Positions 1-9,336 are shown, numbered from the stretch's first letter. The stretch is 64,000 nt of DNA from Deltaproteobacteria bacterium (GCA_021780755.1 JAJXYF010000021.1:46605-110604); one strand, 5' to 3'. Numbers and translations are program-made. Notes: generated from the letters alone by a model not told the origin.

Positions 1-47
1 CGCTCGAACGCGAACTAAACGGCACCCCGCAAGCCGCCGCCAGCTAA
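1..47 (+). CDS. possible 3' end of an upstream gene (partial)
   Basis: Reading from base 3, an open frame runs off the left edge and ends in TAA at 45-47, giving the residues LERELNGTPQAAAS. The alanine-rich tail is compatible with the C-terminus of a protein. The piece is too short for identification or to prove coding, and the other two forward frames are also open for part of this stretch. Confidence 0.25.
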   Translation, partial: LERELNGTPQAAAS

Positions 48-70
48 GCCACCCCGCCCAGAACCTGAGA

Positions 71-139
71 GTGGGGAGAGTTGGTGAAGAACTCAAAACT
101 TATAGTTTTCTGAAACCTCACAAGGTTTCAGGCTTCCCT
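71..139 (+). repeat. intergenic hairpin repeat, copy 1
   Basis: This copy has an 8-9 bp stem, TGAAACCT (111-118) and AGGTTTCA (123-130) around a CACA loop, with a preceding arm reading AACTCAAAACTTATAGTTTT and a following GGCTTCCC. Related units occur at 13477, 15779, 25940 and 50672. The downstream phrase GCGGGCTTCGCCCT (150-163) is also found after copy 5, and GGATTGACGCTCGCGA (181-196) is also found after copy 3. It lies between a possible upstream gene end and the 3' end of gmd. Confidence 0.8.
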
Positions 140-250
140 TTTGTAAGATGCGGGCTTCGCCCTGTGATAACCCTCGTCATGGATTGACGCTCGCGACGCT
201 CGGGTCAGGTGGCTAAGCCGCGGCTGGATCGTTGCCGCGGAGATGCGGAA

Positions 251-276
251 GCGCTTGTGAGGTTTCAGAAAGAATT
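251..276 (-). repeat. inverted half copy of the hairpin repeat
   Basis: Read on the minus strand, this stretch contains TTTCTGAAACCTCACAAG, an 18-base match to 107-124 of repeat copy 1 in inverted orientation. The two arms are about 130 bases apart. The arrangement may be the two ends of a small non-autonomous element, or two chance insertions of the same unit. Confidence 0.6.
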
Positions 277-319
277 ACAATTCGAGCTCTTGAACAACTG
301 GCCCACGCGCTGTGGCCGA

Positions 320-1333
320 CTAGCCGAGGCTGCGCTTTTCGCGCTCGGCTAATTCGAGGTCAGCATCGACCATCATCTCGGCCAACTGCTTGAACTTGAC
401 CCGCGGTTCCCAGCCGAGCACGCGCCTGGCCTTGGAATAATCGCCAATCAGGATGTCCACTTCGGCCGGCCGCATGAAGCGCGAATCAAACTCGACGTGA
501 CGCTGGGTGTCGAGTTTGAGCCGATCGAATACGACGTCGAGAAACTCGCGCACCGAATGGGTCTCGCCGGTCGCGATCACGTAGTCGTCCGGCCGCTCCT
601 GCTGCAGCATCCGCCACATCGCCTCGACGTAGTCGCCCGCAAAACCCCAGTCGCGCTTGGCGTCGAGATTGCCGAGCGTCAACTTGTCCTGCAGTCCGAG
701 CTTGATCCGGGTGGCGCTGCGCGTGATCTTGCGCGTGACGAAATTCTCGCCGCGGCGCGGCGATTCGTGGTTGAACAGGATTCCGTTGGCGGCGAACAGC
801 CCGTAGGCCTCGCGATAATTCACGGTCTGCCAATGGGCGTAACATTTGGCGCAGGCGTAGGGACTGCGCGGATGGAACGGGGTGGTCTCGCGCTGCGGAA
901 TCTCGGCGACCTCGCCGAACATCTCTGACGACCCCGCCTGGTAGTAGCGCACCGCGCGCCGGCTGCGATTGATGTGATCGCGAATAGCCTCGAGCAAGCG
1001 CAGCGCCCCGACCCCGACCACATCGGCTGTGTACTCGGGCTGGTCGAACGAAATCCTCACATGCGATTGGGCCGCGAGATTGTACACCTCGTCCGGCTGC
1101 ACCTGCTCGATTATCCGCCGCAGCCCGGTGGCGTCGCCGAGGTCCCCATAATGTAATCGCAGCGGCGAGTCGTTGGCGCCGAAGCCCTGGTGCAGATGGT
1201 CGATGCGGCCGGTCGTAAAGGTCGAGCTGCGCCGCACGATTCCGTGAACGTCGTAGCCTTTGCTCAGCAGCAGTTCAGCGAGGTAGGAACCGTCCTGTCC
1301 GGTGACGCCGGTAATCAACGCGACTTTCGTCAT
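320..1333 (-). CDS. gmd: GDP-mannose 4,6-dehydratase
   Basis: The 337-residue protein is a short-chain dehydrogenase/reductase that converts GDP-mannose to GDP-4-keto-6-deoxymannose, the precursor of GDP-fucose, GDP-rhamnose and related surface sugars, in the cytoplasm. The N-terminal nucleotide-binding motif is [12 protein letters not shown] (about residues 9-20). The catalytic part shows SSEMFGE and the YxxxK signature as [21 protein letters not shown] is the typical substrate-loop sequence of this family, and length is normal. Its ATG overlaps the stop codon of the cupin gene upstream (ATGA), so the two are translationally coupled. It is the last gene of the polysaccharide operon read leftwards. 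Some homologues act as UDP- or CDP-sugar dehydratases, but the motifs favour GMD. Confidence 0.93.
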   Translation of the reverse strand: MTKVALITGVTGQDGSYLAELLLSKGYDVHGIVRRSSTFTTGRIDHLHQGFGANDSPLRLHYGDLGDATGLRRIIEQVQPDEVYNLAAQSHVRISFDQPEYTADVVGVGALRLLEAIRDHINRSRRAVRYYQAGSSEMFGEVAEIPQRETTPFHPRSPYACAKCYAHWQTVNYREAYGLFAANGILFNHESPRRGENFVTRKITRSATRIKLGLQDKLTLGNLDAKRDWGFAGDYVEAMWRMLQQERPDDYVIATGETHSVREFLDVVFDRLKLDTQRHVEFDSRFMRPAEVDILIGDYSKARRVLGWEPRVKFKQLAEMMVDADLELAEREKRSLG

Positions 1334-1695
1334 CAGTCGCCGCGCACCAGCCGGTGTGAATCGCTGTCGAAATGCTGGGTCGAAAATTCGTAAAGCTCAG
1401 CGTCCTCGAGCGCTTCCATCTGATGGACCAGGCCGACCGGGATGTCCATGCATTGACCGGCCTCGAGGATGAATTCCTCGATCGTCTCGGCTTCCGGCGT
1501 CTCCTTTATTCGCACCACCAGCCGCCCCGCGCGCAGATAAAAGGATTCCGATTTGATCTTGTGATAATGTAGCGAGAGCTTCTTGCCCTTGACGATTTCA
1601 AGAATTTTGCCGCAGTACAAATCGCCATTGGCGATCCAGACCTCGCGGCCCCATCCTTTCGGCACTATCCGCACCGGCTCACGCACTCTGCTCAT
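1333..1695 (-). CDS. cupin protein, sugar-phosphate isomerase-like
   Basis: This is a 120-residue single-domain cupin. The metal site appears as [12 protein letters not shown] (two His, a Glu) followed by the second cupin motif [20 protein letters not shown]. It resembles the C-terminal cupin half of mannose-6-phosphate isomerase/mannose-1-phosphate guanylyltransferase and free-standing WxcM-like cupins. Adjacency to gmd suggests a step on GDP-mannose-derived or other nucleotide sugars, but its reaction is not established. The start at 1695 is chosen because GAGAGGG stands about 10 bases upstream; the frame is open to 1797 but the added residues are basic and unlike the family. Its TGA overlaps the gmd ATG. 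Confidence 0.75.
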   Translation of the reverse strand: MSRVREPVRIVPKGWGREVWIANGDLYCGKILEIVKGKKLSLHYHKIKSESFYLRAGRLVVRIKETPEAETIEEFILEAGQCMDIPVGLVHQMEALEDAELYEFSTQHFDSDSHRLVRGD

Positions 1696-1823
1696 CGTTT
1701 TAGATTCCCTCTCTGCAGCCCGCTTCACTGACCCCTTTGATGTGATCGCTCGCGCATTCGGTTTTCGCACTGCTCGACGACCTACCCGAGCTTCCACGCA
1801 AAACCGTACCTAAATGCCACGGG

Positions 1824-3671
1824 TCACGCCACCACTCTTCCGCTGGCGGCCGTCCTGCCGGCTATGATTGGCTTCGCCCGCTCGACCGCCTCTGCGGCTG
1901 GGACCACCTCGTTCAAGCGAATCGTGAAGCGGCGCACGCTCAACCGATGGCCGCCGGCAAATTGCCGCAGTTGCTCCATGCGATCGCCCGTAATCGCCTC
2001 GGCCGCCACCAGCACCTGGCTGAAGCGACGCGTCTGGTAGATGCGCTCGAGGTCCGCGAGCGTGCCGAGCACGCGACGCCCATGCACCAGCTTGCCCTGC
2101 GTGAAACTGTCGTCATCGACAAATCCGACCAGCTTGAGGCGCTGCCCGCGATACGACGTCAGGTAGCGCGCCGCCGCTTCCGCCAGCTCTCCCGCCCCGA
2201 CGATCAGGACCCGCTCGTCGGGCAAGGCCAGCAGCCCGACGCCTCTGCGCAGCGCGCGAAACGACATCCGGCTGGCGACCAGCAGGTTTAGCAACAGGAT
2301 TACGTAAAGCACCGCGATCGAGCCGGACATCTCAAGCGGAACGACCAGCGAGGTCAGCACGACGAAAATACCCGCGAGCACTGATCCGTTGGCGAACCTG
2401 ATCACGTCCGAGACGCTGGCATAACGCCAGATCCCGCGATAAATCCCCGCTATCAGGAACGACGCATAGGTCGCCACCATCACCAGCGGCAGACTACTGA
2501 TAAAGCTCGCCATCAGGGGGTCGTTGATTTTGAAATCGAGGCGAATCAGGAACGCCCCGAAATACGCCGCCGGTATCAACGCCAGATCGAGCGCCGCTTC
2601 GGCCATCCGGCGCTTATAGCTGAAAGTCAAAATAAACCGGGCGGGCCCCCGCAGATTATCGTACGCGACGCCCGGCGAGTTCACGTCGAAGGTCAGATCG
2701 ATCATGAACAGGCCAATCACGCCGAACGCCGCGATTATTATCGGCAGCGTCGCCAACAGATACTGATGAGGCAGGCGCGTCAGCACCACCGCGCACGCCG
2801 CCGTCAGCGCCGCGAGGCTCCACACCAGCGCGACCGCGCGTCGATCCGATAGCCCCAGCGAAAGTAACCGATGATGCGAATGGTCCAGGCCGCGGCGCGA
2901 CAGCGGCGTCCCCGTCGCCATCCGGCTCACGCTCACGATCGCCGTGTCGAGCAGCGGCACCAGCATGATCAGGATCGGTACGACATAGCGCGGCAGCCGC
3001 GAATTTCCCGCCAGGTTCCCCGCATGCAGCGCCATCGCCCCCAGCAGCAGCCCCAGCGGCAGCGCCCCGCTGTCGCCCATAAAAATCGACGCGGGATGCC
3101 GATTGTAGATCAGGAAGCCGGCCAGCGCGCCGGCCACGATCAGCGCCTGACCCGCCGCCCTGGCGTCCCCGTGCAGAAGCGATATCGCCGCGGCGCCGGC
3201 CGCCACGATTATCCCGACCCCGGCCGCCAGCCCGTCGAGTCCATCGATCAGGTTGAACGCGTTGACCGTCGAGAGCAGGAAGAATCCAGCAAGGCCCGCG
3301 TTCACCAGGGGCCACGGCGCCAGTCGCATCCGCGGCCCGATCGCCAGCACCATCAGCACCACGACGATCTGGAGCATGAGCTTCCAGCGTGCCCGCAGCA
3401 CGTAGGCGTCATCGACCAGTCCGACCACAAACAGCGCCGCGGTTCCGAGCAGCATCCATAGCGGCAACACGCGGCCCACCGCCATCGCGGCCAGGATCGC
3501 GACGATTATCGCGGCCCCGCCCATCAAGGGCGTCCGTTCCTTATGCTGCGCCTCGGTGTACGGCGCCGAAAGGATTCCCAGCCACCGCGCAATCCCTTTC
3601 GCCAACGGCATCGTCAGCGCCGCCAGGGCGAACGCGATAAGCGGCATCGCGGCCAGTTTCACCATCGGCAT
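1824..3671 (-). CDS. fused WecA/MraY-type sugar-1-phosphate transferase with a nucleotide-sugar-binding C-terminus
   Basis: The N-terminal half (about residues 1-340) is a polytopic phospho-sugar transferase of glycosyltransferase family 4. It has ERTPLMGG, LVDDAYVL, NAFNLIDGLDGLA, MGDSGALPLG and the late DHSHHRLL motif, all typical of UDP-HexNAc:undecaprenyl-phosphate transferases. The second half adds further membrane helices (LALIPAAYFGAFLIRLDF) and a Rossmann domain starting RVLIVGAGELAEAAARYL. This half resembles the N-terminal region of FlaA1/CapD-type polysaccharide proteins but ends before an epimerase catalytic domain. At about 615 residues it is much longer than WecA (about 350). 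ATG at 3671 is preferred; a TTG at 3686 is also in frame. It probably starts the lipid-linked glycan made by this operon. Confidence 0.85.
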   Translation of the reverse strand: MPMVKLAAMPLIAFALAALTMPLAKGIARWLGILSAPYTEAQHKERTPLMGGAAIIVAILAAMAVGRVLPLWMLLGTAALFVVGLVDDAYVLRARWKLMLQIVVVLMVLAIGPRMRLAPWPLVNAGLAGFFLLSTVNAFNLIDGLDGLAAGVGIIVAAGAAAISLLHGDARAAGQALIVAGALAGFLIYNRHPASIFMGDSGALPLGLLLGAMALHAGNLAGNSRLPRYVVPILIMLVPLLDTAIVSVSRMATGTPLSRRGLDHSHHRLLSLGLSDRRAVALVWSLAALTAACAVVLTRLPHQYLLATLPIIIAAFGVIGLFMIDLTFDVNSPGVAYDNLRGPARFILTFSYKRRMAEAALDLALIPAAYFGAFLIRLDFKINDPLMASFISSLPLVMVATYASFLIAGIYRGIWRYASVSDVIRFANGSVLAGIFVVLTSLVVPLEMSGSIAVLYVILLLNLLVASRMSFRALRRGVGLLALPDERVLIVGAGELAEAAARYLTSYRGQRLKLVGFVDDDSFTQGKLVHGRRVLGTLADLERIYQTRRFSQVLVAAEAITGDRMEQLRQFAGGHRLSVRRFTIRLNEVVPAAEAVERAKPIIAGRTAASGRVVA

Positions 3672-3965
3672 CGAGGATAAACTCAACCTGGAGGGATACC
3701 GCCGTGGCAGAGTCTCTGATGAGAAAGTCTAGTAATCATAACGCTACATAAACTCTGTACGAGCTTTATAGTGAGTGCAAGAGCTTCGTCAGTTTATTTG
3801 TGCATCATAGATTAGCCGTGAATCTCTGTCATCTGGTTAAGTTGCCCCTGAATTATCCCTGATTACTCAGGTTGGGATGTTTGGCGAGTCAGATTCGCTT
3901 GAATCTGGCGACCGGGCCCGCGGTTTTGCGATTTGGATCAGGGAGCGGCGCAGGGCGCGCCGTTT

Positions 3966-5168
3966 TCAGTTTCGCGACGCCGACCGCTCGGCGCCCGGTA
4001 TCGATTCGTTCAAGTTGGCGGAGGTTCCGAGGATCGGCGCGCCGCGCAGGATCACCGCATACGCGTTGCAGACTTCGCGCGCCACCGTGTCCCACGAAAA
4101 TTCCGCCGACATCCATTCGCGCCCGCGCTGGCCCATTTCCTCCAGCGGTTTCGTGCGCAACTGCCCAATCGCCTGGGCAATCGACGCCGGGTCGTTATCG
4201 ATCGATAGCCCGCAACCCTGCTCAGCCAATCGCGCCCACGGAGTGTTGCCGCTGGCGATTACCGGCACTCCGAAGGCGAGACCCTCAGCGACCACGGTGG
4301 CGAAGCTAGCGACGTGCGACGGCACCAGCAGCAGATCGAGCCCCTCGAAGAATGCGCGCTTGGCGGCGCCATGCACTTCGCCCGCCAACCGCACCGCACC
4401 GGCTATTTCCAGCCGCGCAATCTTGCGCATCAGCGAGCGAGTATAGCGCGCGCGCCCGGCGCCCGCGATAACCAGCGAGTAAGCCACGCCCTGGTCCTTT
4501 AGAATGCGGCACGCTTCGAGCAGGTTCTCGATCCCCTTCTTCGGATGGAGCCGGCCGATATAGCCCAGCCGCAGCGTCCCGTCTGACGCCATACGGTTGA
4601 CTGCCGCGGGAATCCGCACGGCGTTCGGAATCACGATCACCGAGAAGTTCGGAAAGCGCCGCACGCTTTCCGCCCGTTCGGCCTCGGACGTGAGCAGTAT
4701 CGTCGTCGCGCGCGGCGCCGCGAGGCGACAGGCCAATTCCCAGATGCGCTTCAACGCGTGTCCGCGACTCCCGCTCCAACGCTGCAAGGCCCCTCGCGGC
4801 GACCAGACGACCGGCTTGTCGAGCAGCCGGCACGCCAGCAGCGTCGGAATTGTCGTAAACGAATAGACCCCCGTCAGATGCACCACGTCGGCGCGCCGCA
4901 CTTCAAACGGCAACCGCACCAGCAAGCCCGGCGACAACGCCAGCCGCGCGACCCGCCCCATATATGTCACCTCGAAGCCCGCCGCCACCGCGACTTCCTT
5001 GCCGGGCTGCACGTCGAGGACTTTGCGCGCTCCGTTAGCGTTGGTCGTGAGCACCCGCACTTCGCATCCGACGCGCGCGAGGTTCAGGCAGAGACGGTAG
5101 AGCGATTCCACCGGTCCCCCGTAACTATGGGCCGGCATGAAGTAAGGGCTGATGTGCAGAATCTTCAA
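3966..5168 (-). CDS. glycosyltransferase family 4 (GT-B fold)
   Basis: A 400-residue cytoplasmic or membrane-associated GT-B glycosyltransferase. The N-terminus MKILHISPYFMPAHSYGGP is the family's usual glycine-rich acceptor loop. The donor site shows RLGYIGRLHPKKGIENLLEA, then FFEGLDLLLVPSHVASFATVVAEGLAFGVPVIAS, the C-terminal EX7E-type region (here VAEG with an upstream S/H pattern). The start codon is TTG at 5168, accepted because translation from it gives a canonical N-terminus. Donor and acceptor cannot be told from sequence. It follows the RfaH-like gene after a 264-base gap and precedes the sugar-phosphate transferase gene, so it most likely extends the lipid-linked oligosaccharide. 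Confidence 0.88.
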   Translation of the reverse strand: MKILHISPYFMPAHSYGGPVESLYRLCLNLARVGCEVRVLTTNANGARKVLDVQPGKEVAVAAGFEVTYMGRVARLALSPGLLVRLPFEVRRADVVHLTGVYSFTTIPTLLACRLLDKPVVWSPRGALQRWSGSRGHALKRIWELACRLAAPRATTILLTSEAERAESVRRFPNFSVIVIPNAVRIPAAVNRMASDGTLRLGYIGRLHPKKGIENLLEACRILKDQGVAYSLVIAGAGRARYTRSLMRKIARLEIAGAVRLAGEVHGAAKRAFFEGLDLLLVPSHVASFATVVAEGLAFGVPVIASGNTPWARLAEQGCGLSIDNDPASIAQAIGQLRTKPLEEMGQRGREWMSAEFSWDTVAREVCNAYAVILRGAPILGTSANLNESIPGAERSASRN

Positions 5169-5432
5169 AGGTTACCGAAAGCTTTCCGTTTCCGGATTGT
5201 TACCCTCCAATGCTTAGTCTTCTCGCCGCGCCTTTTGCAATAGCGATTTCGGCACGAATCGCCTTATTCATTTATAATTGTGCGGATTGCCTCATTGGGT
5301 CTCTTTTCAGGAATCTCCGGGCAAAGAGTCGCTTAGCCGGACTTACCAACGATGTGTGTGAGAATTTAGCGAACGGTGGGCTTCAAAACGGTCGATTGGC
5401 CGATCGCCCGGATTCGGTCAAATCGCCGCGGG

Positions 5433-5939
5433 TTACGAAAACCGCGTCACCGCCGAGGCCGGCAGCACTACCCGCAGGCCTTTGGCGTCGATCGCGCTGA
5501 GCAGAATCGCGATTCGCTCGGCCCCCGAAAGGTAACGCTCGAAGATCGCCTCGAAGCCACGAAACGGCCCCTCGACGACGCGCACGCGTTCGCCGTTATC
5601 GAACTCTTTCTCTTCGATCTTGACGACCCCGTTGACGCCCCGCCGCCGGATTTCTTCAACCACCCCTGACGGTACCGCGATCGGATCGTTGCCGGCCGAG
5701 ACCAGCCCCTGCACACCCGGCAGGTAGCGCACGTCAAAGTAATTTTTCTGCGGATCGAGACGTGCGAACAGGTAGCCCGGAAACAACGGCACGATCGACC
5801 ACGTCAGCTTGCCCCAGCGCGGCGTGCGCGCCTCCAGCAAGGGCAAAAATACCTCCGGCAGTTGCGCCGTCAGTTGATCACGCACCCAGCGCTCCTTGCC
5901 GGTCTTGGTCCGCACCAGATACCAGTCCACGTCAGTCAC
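5433..5939 (-). CDS. RfaH/UpxY-like specialised NusG paralogue
   Basis: The 168-residue protein has an N-terminal NGN domain (WYLVRTKTGKERWVRDQL, then VPLFPGYLFARLD) and a C-terminal KOW motif (NGERVRVVEGPFRGFEAIFE, about residues 110-130). This is the architecture of NusG and its paralogues RfaH, UpxY and LoaP, which bind RNA polymerase and suppress pausing or termination in long operons. Housekeeping nusG sits with secE and ribosomal genes; this copy instead heads a co-directional polysaccharide operon, which fits an operon-specific antiterminator. Translation starts at GTG 5939. An ops-like recruiting element would be expected in the leader, but I could not identify one with confidence. 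Confidence 0.88.
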   Translation of the reverse strand: MTDVDWYLVRTKTGKERWVRDQLTAQLPEVFLPLLEARTPRWGKLTWSIVPLFPGYLFARLDPQKNYFDVRYLPGVQGLVSAGNDPIAVPSGVVEEIRRRGVNGVVKIEEKEFDNGERVRVVEGPFRGFEAIFERYLSGAERIAILLSAIDAKGLRVVLPASAVTRFS

Positions 5940-6107
5940 CCCCGCTCAGCCGCAACGTCCAGGCCGCGCAGTTTCCAACGGCCCTCCGTACGGCGTGACC
6001 CATCTCGATGATCGCCTCTGCTGAATAATTAACTGTGCATCGCGATACGCCGGGAGTCAATTACGCAATTGCGCATGGATCGCCCAAGCAACGCGGTCGC
6101 GCAGCGC

Positions 6108-7292
6108 TCAATCCATCGGCAGCCCAACGTAATTCTCGGCCAGGCTCTGCGCCGCCGCCCACGAATTCGTCACGTAATCCAGCTCGGCGACTTGCCGGCG
6201 CCGGTCGAACGGATTGTCCTCGGGGAACCGATGTAACAGCGAGGTCATCCACCACGAAAAGCGCTGCACTTTCCATACGCGCCTGAGGCAGGACCGCGAA
6301 TAGGAATCGAGCAATTCCCGCGACCCGTCGGCGTAATACTTCGCGAGCGCCGCGGCCAGCACGCGCACGTCGGCCAGCGCGAGGTTGAGTCCCTTGGCGC
6401 CGGTGGGAGGCACGATGTGCGCTGCGTCGCCCGCCAGGAACACGCGCCCATAGCTCATCGGTTCAGCGACGAAACTGCGCATCGGCGTGATGCCCTTCTG
6501 CACGATCCGACCTTCGTTCAACTTCCATCCGTCGCCGACCGCAAACCGGGTATGCAGTTCCGCCCACACCCGCTGGTCGGGCCAGGCGCCGATCTCGTCG
6601 TCGGGCCCGCATTGGAGGTAGAGCCGCGTGAGGGTCGGCGATCGCATGCTATGCAGCGCGAAGCCGCGATCGTGGCGGCAGTAGATCAATTCATCCGACG
6701 ACGGCGCGACCTCGGCGAGAATCCCGAGCCAGGCGAACGGATAGACCCGCTCGAAGATCGTCAGCGCGCCGGCCGGAAGCGACGGACGGCATACGCCATG
6801 AAAACCGTCGCAGCCCGCGATAAAGTCGCAACTGATTTCCTGAACGCTGCCGCCGCCGCGAAATCGAATCGCCGGCGCGTTGCCGTCGAAACCGCGAATC
6901 CCGACCTCATCGGCCTCGAAGAAAATCGCGCCGCCGGCCGCGATTCGCGCGTCGATAAGGTCCTTCACCACTTCGCGTTGCGGATAGATCGTGATCGTTT
7001 TGCCGCCGGTCAGACCGCTCAGATCGATCCGATGGCGGTCGCCGCCGAAGCGCAACTCGAGTCCATGATGCGTGATGCCTTCGCGCGCGAGCCGCGCGCC
7101 GACGCCCGCCTCACGCATCAGGTCGCACGTGCCCTGCTCGAGCACGCCGGCGCGCACGCGTTCCTGCACGTACTCGCGGCTGCGCGCCTCCACCACGATC
7201 GACTCGATGCCCGCGCGATGCAGCAGATGGGCGAGCATCATGCCCGCCGGACCGCCCCCGACGATGCCGACCTGTGTGCGCATGGGATTCAT
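6108..7292 (-). CDS. pobA: 4-hydroxybenzoate 3-monooxygenase
   Basis: A 394-residue flavoprotein hydroxylase converting 4-hydroxybenzoate to protocatechuate with NAD(P)H and oxygen in the cytoplasm. It has the N-terminal FAD motif VGIVGGGPAGMMLAHLLHRAG, the family's RVRAGVLEQGTCDLM segment, the central DG-type motif CDFIAGCDGFHGVCR and the second FAD motif VFLAGDAAHIVPPTGAKGLNLALAD. Length equals the family norm. No pca ring-cleavage genes or PobR/PcaQ regulator lie next to it. It follows the DUF3501 gene by 101 bases in the same direction, so read-through from the oxidative-stress group is possible but functionally unexplained. Confidence 0.93.
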   Translation of the reverse strand: MNPMRTQVGIVGGGPAGMMLAHLLHRAGIESIVVEARSREYVQERVRAGVLEQGTCDLMREAGVGARLAREGITHHGLELRFGGDRHRIDLSGLTGGKTITIYPQREVVKDLIDARIAAGGAIFFEADEVGIRGFDGNAPAIRFRGGGSVQEISCDFIAGCDGFHGVCRPSLPAGALTIFERVYPFAWLGILAEVAPSSDELIYCRHDRGFALHSMRSPTLTRLYLQCGPDDEIGAWPDQRVWAELHTRFAVGDGWKLNEGRIVQKGITPMRSFVAEPMSYGRVFLAGDAAHIVPPTGAKGLNLALADVRVLAAALAKYYADGSRELLDSYSRSCLRRVWKVQRFSWWMTSLLHRFPEDNPFDRRRQVAELDYVTNSWAAAQSLAENYVGLPMD

Positions 7293-7393
7293 CGATGGTG
7301 ATTATTGCGTTGACGACCGATCGGTGCATCTGGATAAGTGACGGCACGTGGGGTTTCGGGCGCGGTCATCGGAATGGGCGTGGGTGTTTCAAT

Positions 7394-7981
7394 TCAGGGG
7401 TCGGCGAGGTCGCTGGCGAGGGCCTTGGCGATCGGGCCGATAATTTCCGCGCGCGCGGTAAGCTCCGGATGGTCCACCTCGATCGCGATTTTTCCCGCCG
7501 CCGCGAACTTCAAAAAGTCGTCCTGGTCCAGTCCGCCGAGCGGAAAGCGCACAAACTGCACGGCGCTGATGCGGTCGGTCGCGATTTGCCGGGTGTCGAA
7601 GCGCGCCGGTTCGCGCCGTTCGCCAATGCGAATCCAGAAATGGCGCTCGAGCCCGATCAGCGCCCGCAACGCGGCGTCGCGCTGCGCCTCGTCGGCGTAC
7701 TCGATCAGCATCGTGGCGGTGAGTTCGCCCGGCCGCGGCAGCAGCTCGTTGTAGGTGTCGATTTCGTGGCGGATCGCGTCCTCGTCCTTCATCCGCTCGG
7801 AGCGCACCATCTCCTCGACCTGGTACCAGACGGTCTGGCCGTTCTCGAACAGGAGCGTCAGATGCTCGCCGATCGCGAGCCGCCGGCGTTCCTTCTCCGC
7901 GATTATCAGTGGACGCAGGCGCGGTCGCAGAATTTCGTACTGCTCGTACGGTAGAATTTCTTTGAGGGTAACGGGCTTCAC
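7394..7981 (-). CDS. DUF3501 family protein
   Basis: The 195-residue soluble protein matches DUF3501 from memory of the family: it opens MKPVTLKEILPYEQYE and contains the conserved stretch EHLTLLFENGQTVWYQVEEM and later EIDTYNELLPRPGELTATML. The molecular function is unknown. Its ATG overlaps the stop of the Fe-S oxidoreductase gene by four bases (ATGA, 7978-7981), showing translational coupling. The trio rubrerythrin, Fe-S oxidoreductase and DUF3501 is found together in many proteobacteria, which suggests a shared role in peroxide or redox metabolism. Confidence 0.85.
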   Translation of the reverse strand: MKPVTLKEILPYEQYEILRPRLRPLIIAEKERRRLAIGEHLTLLFENGQTVWYQVEEMVRSERMKDEDAIRHEIDTYNELLPRPGELTATMLIEYADEAQRDAALRALIGLERHFWIRIGERREPARFDTRQIATDRISAVQFVRFPLGGLDQDDFLKFAAAGKIAIEVDHPELTARAEIIGPIAKALASDLADP

Positions 7982-9336
7982 GATTTGGTTTCCTCTGCCG
8001 CGGCAGGCGGCGCCGGCGGCGGGACCGGAGTGGCAAAGCCGTCGGGCTGGTAGGCGCGCGCGAGCAGTTCGACCGGATTAAATGGACGCACACCGGTGCC
8101 CTGCTCGATCTGGATCGCGGCGAGCGGACAATCGGTCGCCATGAAGTCGGCCTCGGCCTCGCGCATGCCGTTAAACGCCTTCTCGCCCCACTTCATCGAG
8201 AGCTCGAAAAATTCGCGCTTCATCGCCCACGTGCCGTCATGGGCGGTGCAGGCGTCAACGGTGGTCACTTCGGTCCCCGGAATCTGGCGCAGCAGGTCGC
8301 GTCCGCGCAGACCCACCGCCTGCGCCTTCAAATGGCACGGCACGTGATACGCGACCTTGCCCGGCGTCGAGCGGAAATCGCGATTGAACTTTCCCTCGCG
8401 CCGCAGATGGTAAAGCAGTTCGCCGGGATCGACGACCGCCGCCGCCAGCTCGCGCGCCTCGGGCGTGCCGACCAGCGTCGGATACTCGCGGCGGAGCGTC
8501 AGCGAGCAGGTCGGATTGATCGCGGCAATCTTGTAACCCTGCCGCGCGAGCGGCAACAACGATTCGACGTTGGCGCGCGCCTGCTTTTGCGCAAACGCGA
8601 CGTCGCCGCCGTCGAGCGCCGGCATCCCGCAGCAGTTTTGCGGCGGACTGGCGATCGCACAGCGGTTTTTTTCCAGCACCGTCACCAGCGCCTGGCCCGG
8701 CGACGTGTTGTAATAGTTGACGAAGCAGGTATGGAAAATCGCGACCTTGGCGGCCGGCTCCGCCGGCGCCGCTGGCAGTCCCGTGCGCGCGATCCATTTC
8801 TCAAAGGTCTCGCCGGCAAATTCCGGCAACTGCTTGTCGCGATGGATGCCGAGCAGCTTTTCCATCACGCGCCGCTGCAGCGCGTTGCGGCACGACCAGT
8901 TGGCGAGCGCCGGCACCTTGCTCCCCAGCTTCCCGGTGCGATCGGGGTTCCCGAGCATCTTCTCGCGCCGCCCGAGTCCCTCCGCGCGCGCCTTGACCGC
9001 GCGGGCGCGCAGCACCAGCGCCGGGAAATCGAGCTGGAACTCATGGTTGTCGCGCGGGGTGTACGGACACTTCACCTCGCACAGTTTGCATTCGTAGCAA
9101 AGGTCGATGACGCGGTCCTTCTCCGCCGTGGTCAGATTGCGCACGTCGTCGCCCTTGGCATCGACCGACTTGAACAGGTCCGGAAACGACGGGCACAGGT
9201 TGAAGCACAGCCGGCAGCCGTGACAGATGTCGAACACCCGCTCGATTTCGACGTCGAGCTTCGCGCGGTCCCAATAATGCGGCTGGTTGGGGTCGTAAGT
9301 GAGGGCGTCGGTCGGTCGCGCTTCGATTCGGCTCAT
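7978..9336 (-). CDS. Fe-S oxidoreductase, GlpC/HdrD-like
   Basis: A 452-residue soluble electron-transfer protein. Near the N-terminus are two [4Fe-4S] ferredoxin motifs, CHGCRLCFNLCP and CYECKLCEVKCP. The rest carries two cysteine-rich CCG-type domains: the first has QNCCGMPALDGGD and the second has CHLKAQAVG followed by DACTAHDGTWAMK. This layout is that of anaerobic glycerol-3-phosphate dehydrogenase subunit C and heterodisulfide reductase subunit D. No GlpA/GlpB or HdrA partner is encoded nearby, so the GlpC name should not be read as function. Its neighbours (rubrerythrin, DUF3501, Fur-type regulator) point to a peroxide/redox role. The proline-rich C-terminal tail is unremarkable. Confidence 0.85.
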   Translation of the reverse strand: MSRIEARPTDALTYDPNQPHYWDRAKLDVEIERVFDICHGCRLCFNLCPSFPDLFKSVDAKGDDVRNLTTAEKDRVIDLCYECKLCEVKCPYTPRDNHEFQLDFPALVLRARAVKARAEGLGRREKMLGNPDRTGKLGSKVPALANWSCRNALQRRVMEKLLGIHRDKQLPEFAGETFEKWIARTGLPAAPAEPAAKVAIFHTCFVNYYNTSPGQALVTVLEKNRCAIASPPQNCCGMPALDGGDVAFAQKQARANVESLLPLARQGYKIAAINPTCSLTLRREYPTLVGTPEARELAAAVVDPGELLYHLRREGKFNRDFRSTPGKVAYHVPCHLKAQAVGLRGRDLLRQIPGTEVTTVDACTAHDGTWAMKREFFELSMKWGEKAFNGMREAEADFMATDCPLAAIQIEQGTGVRPFNPVELLARAYQPDGFATPVPPPAPPAAAEETKS

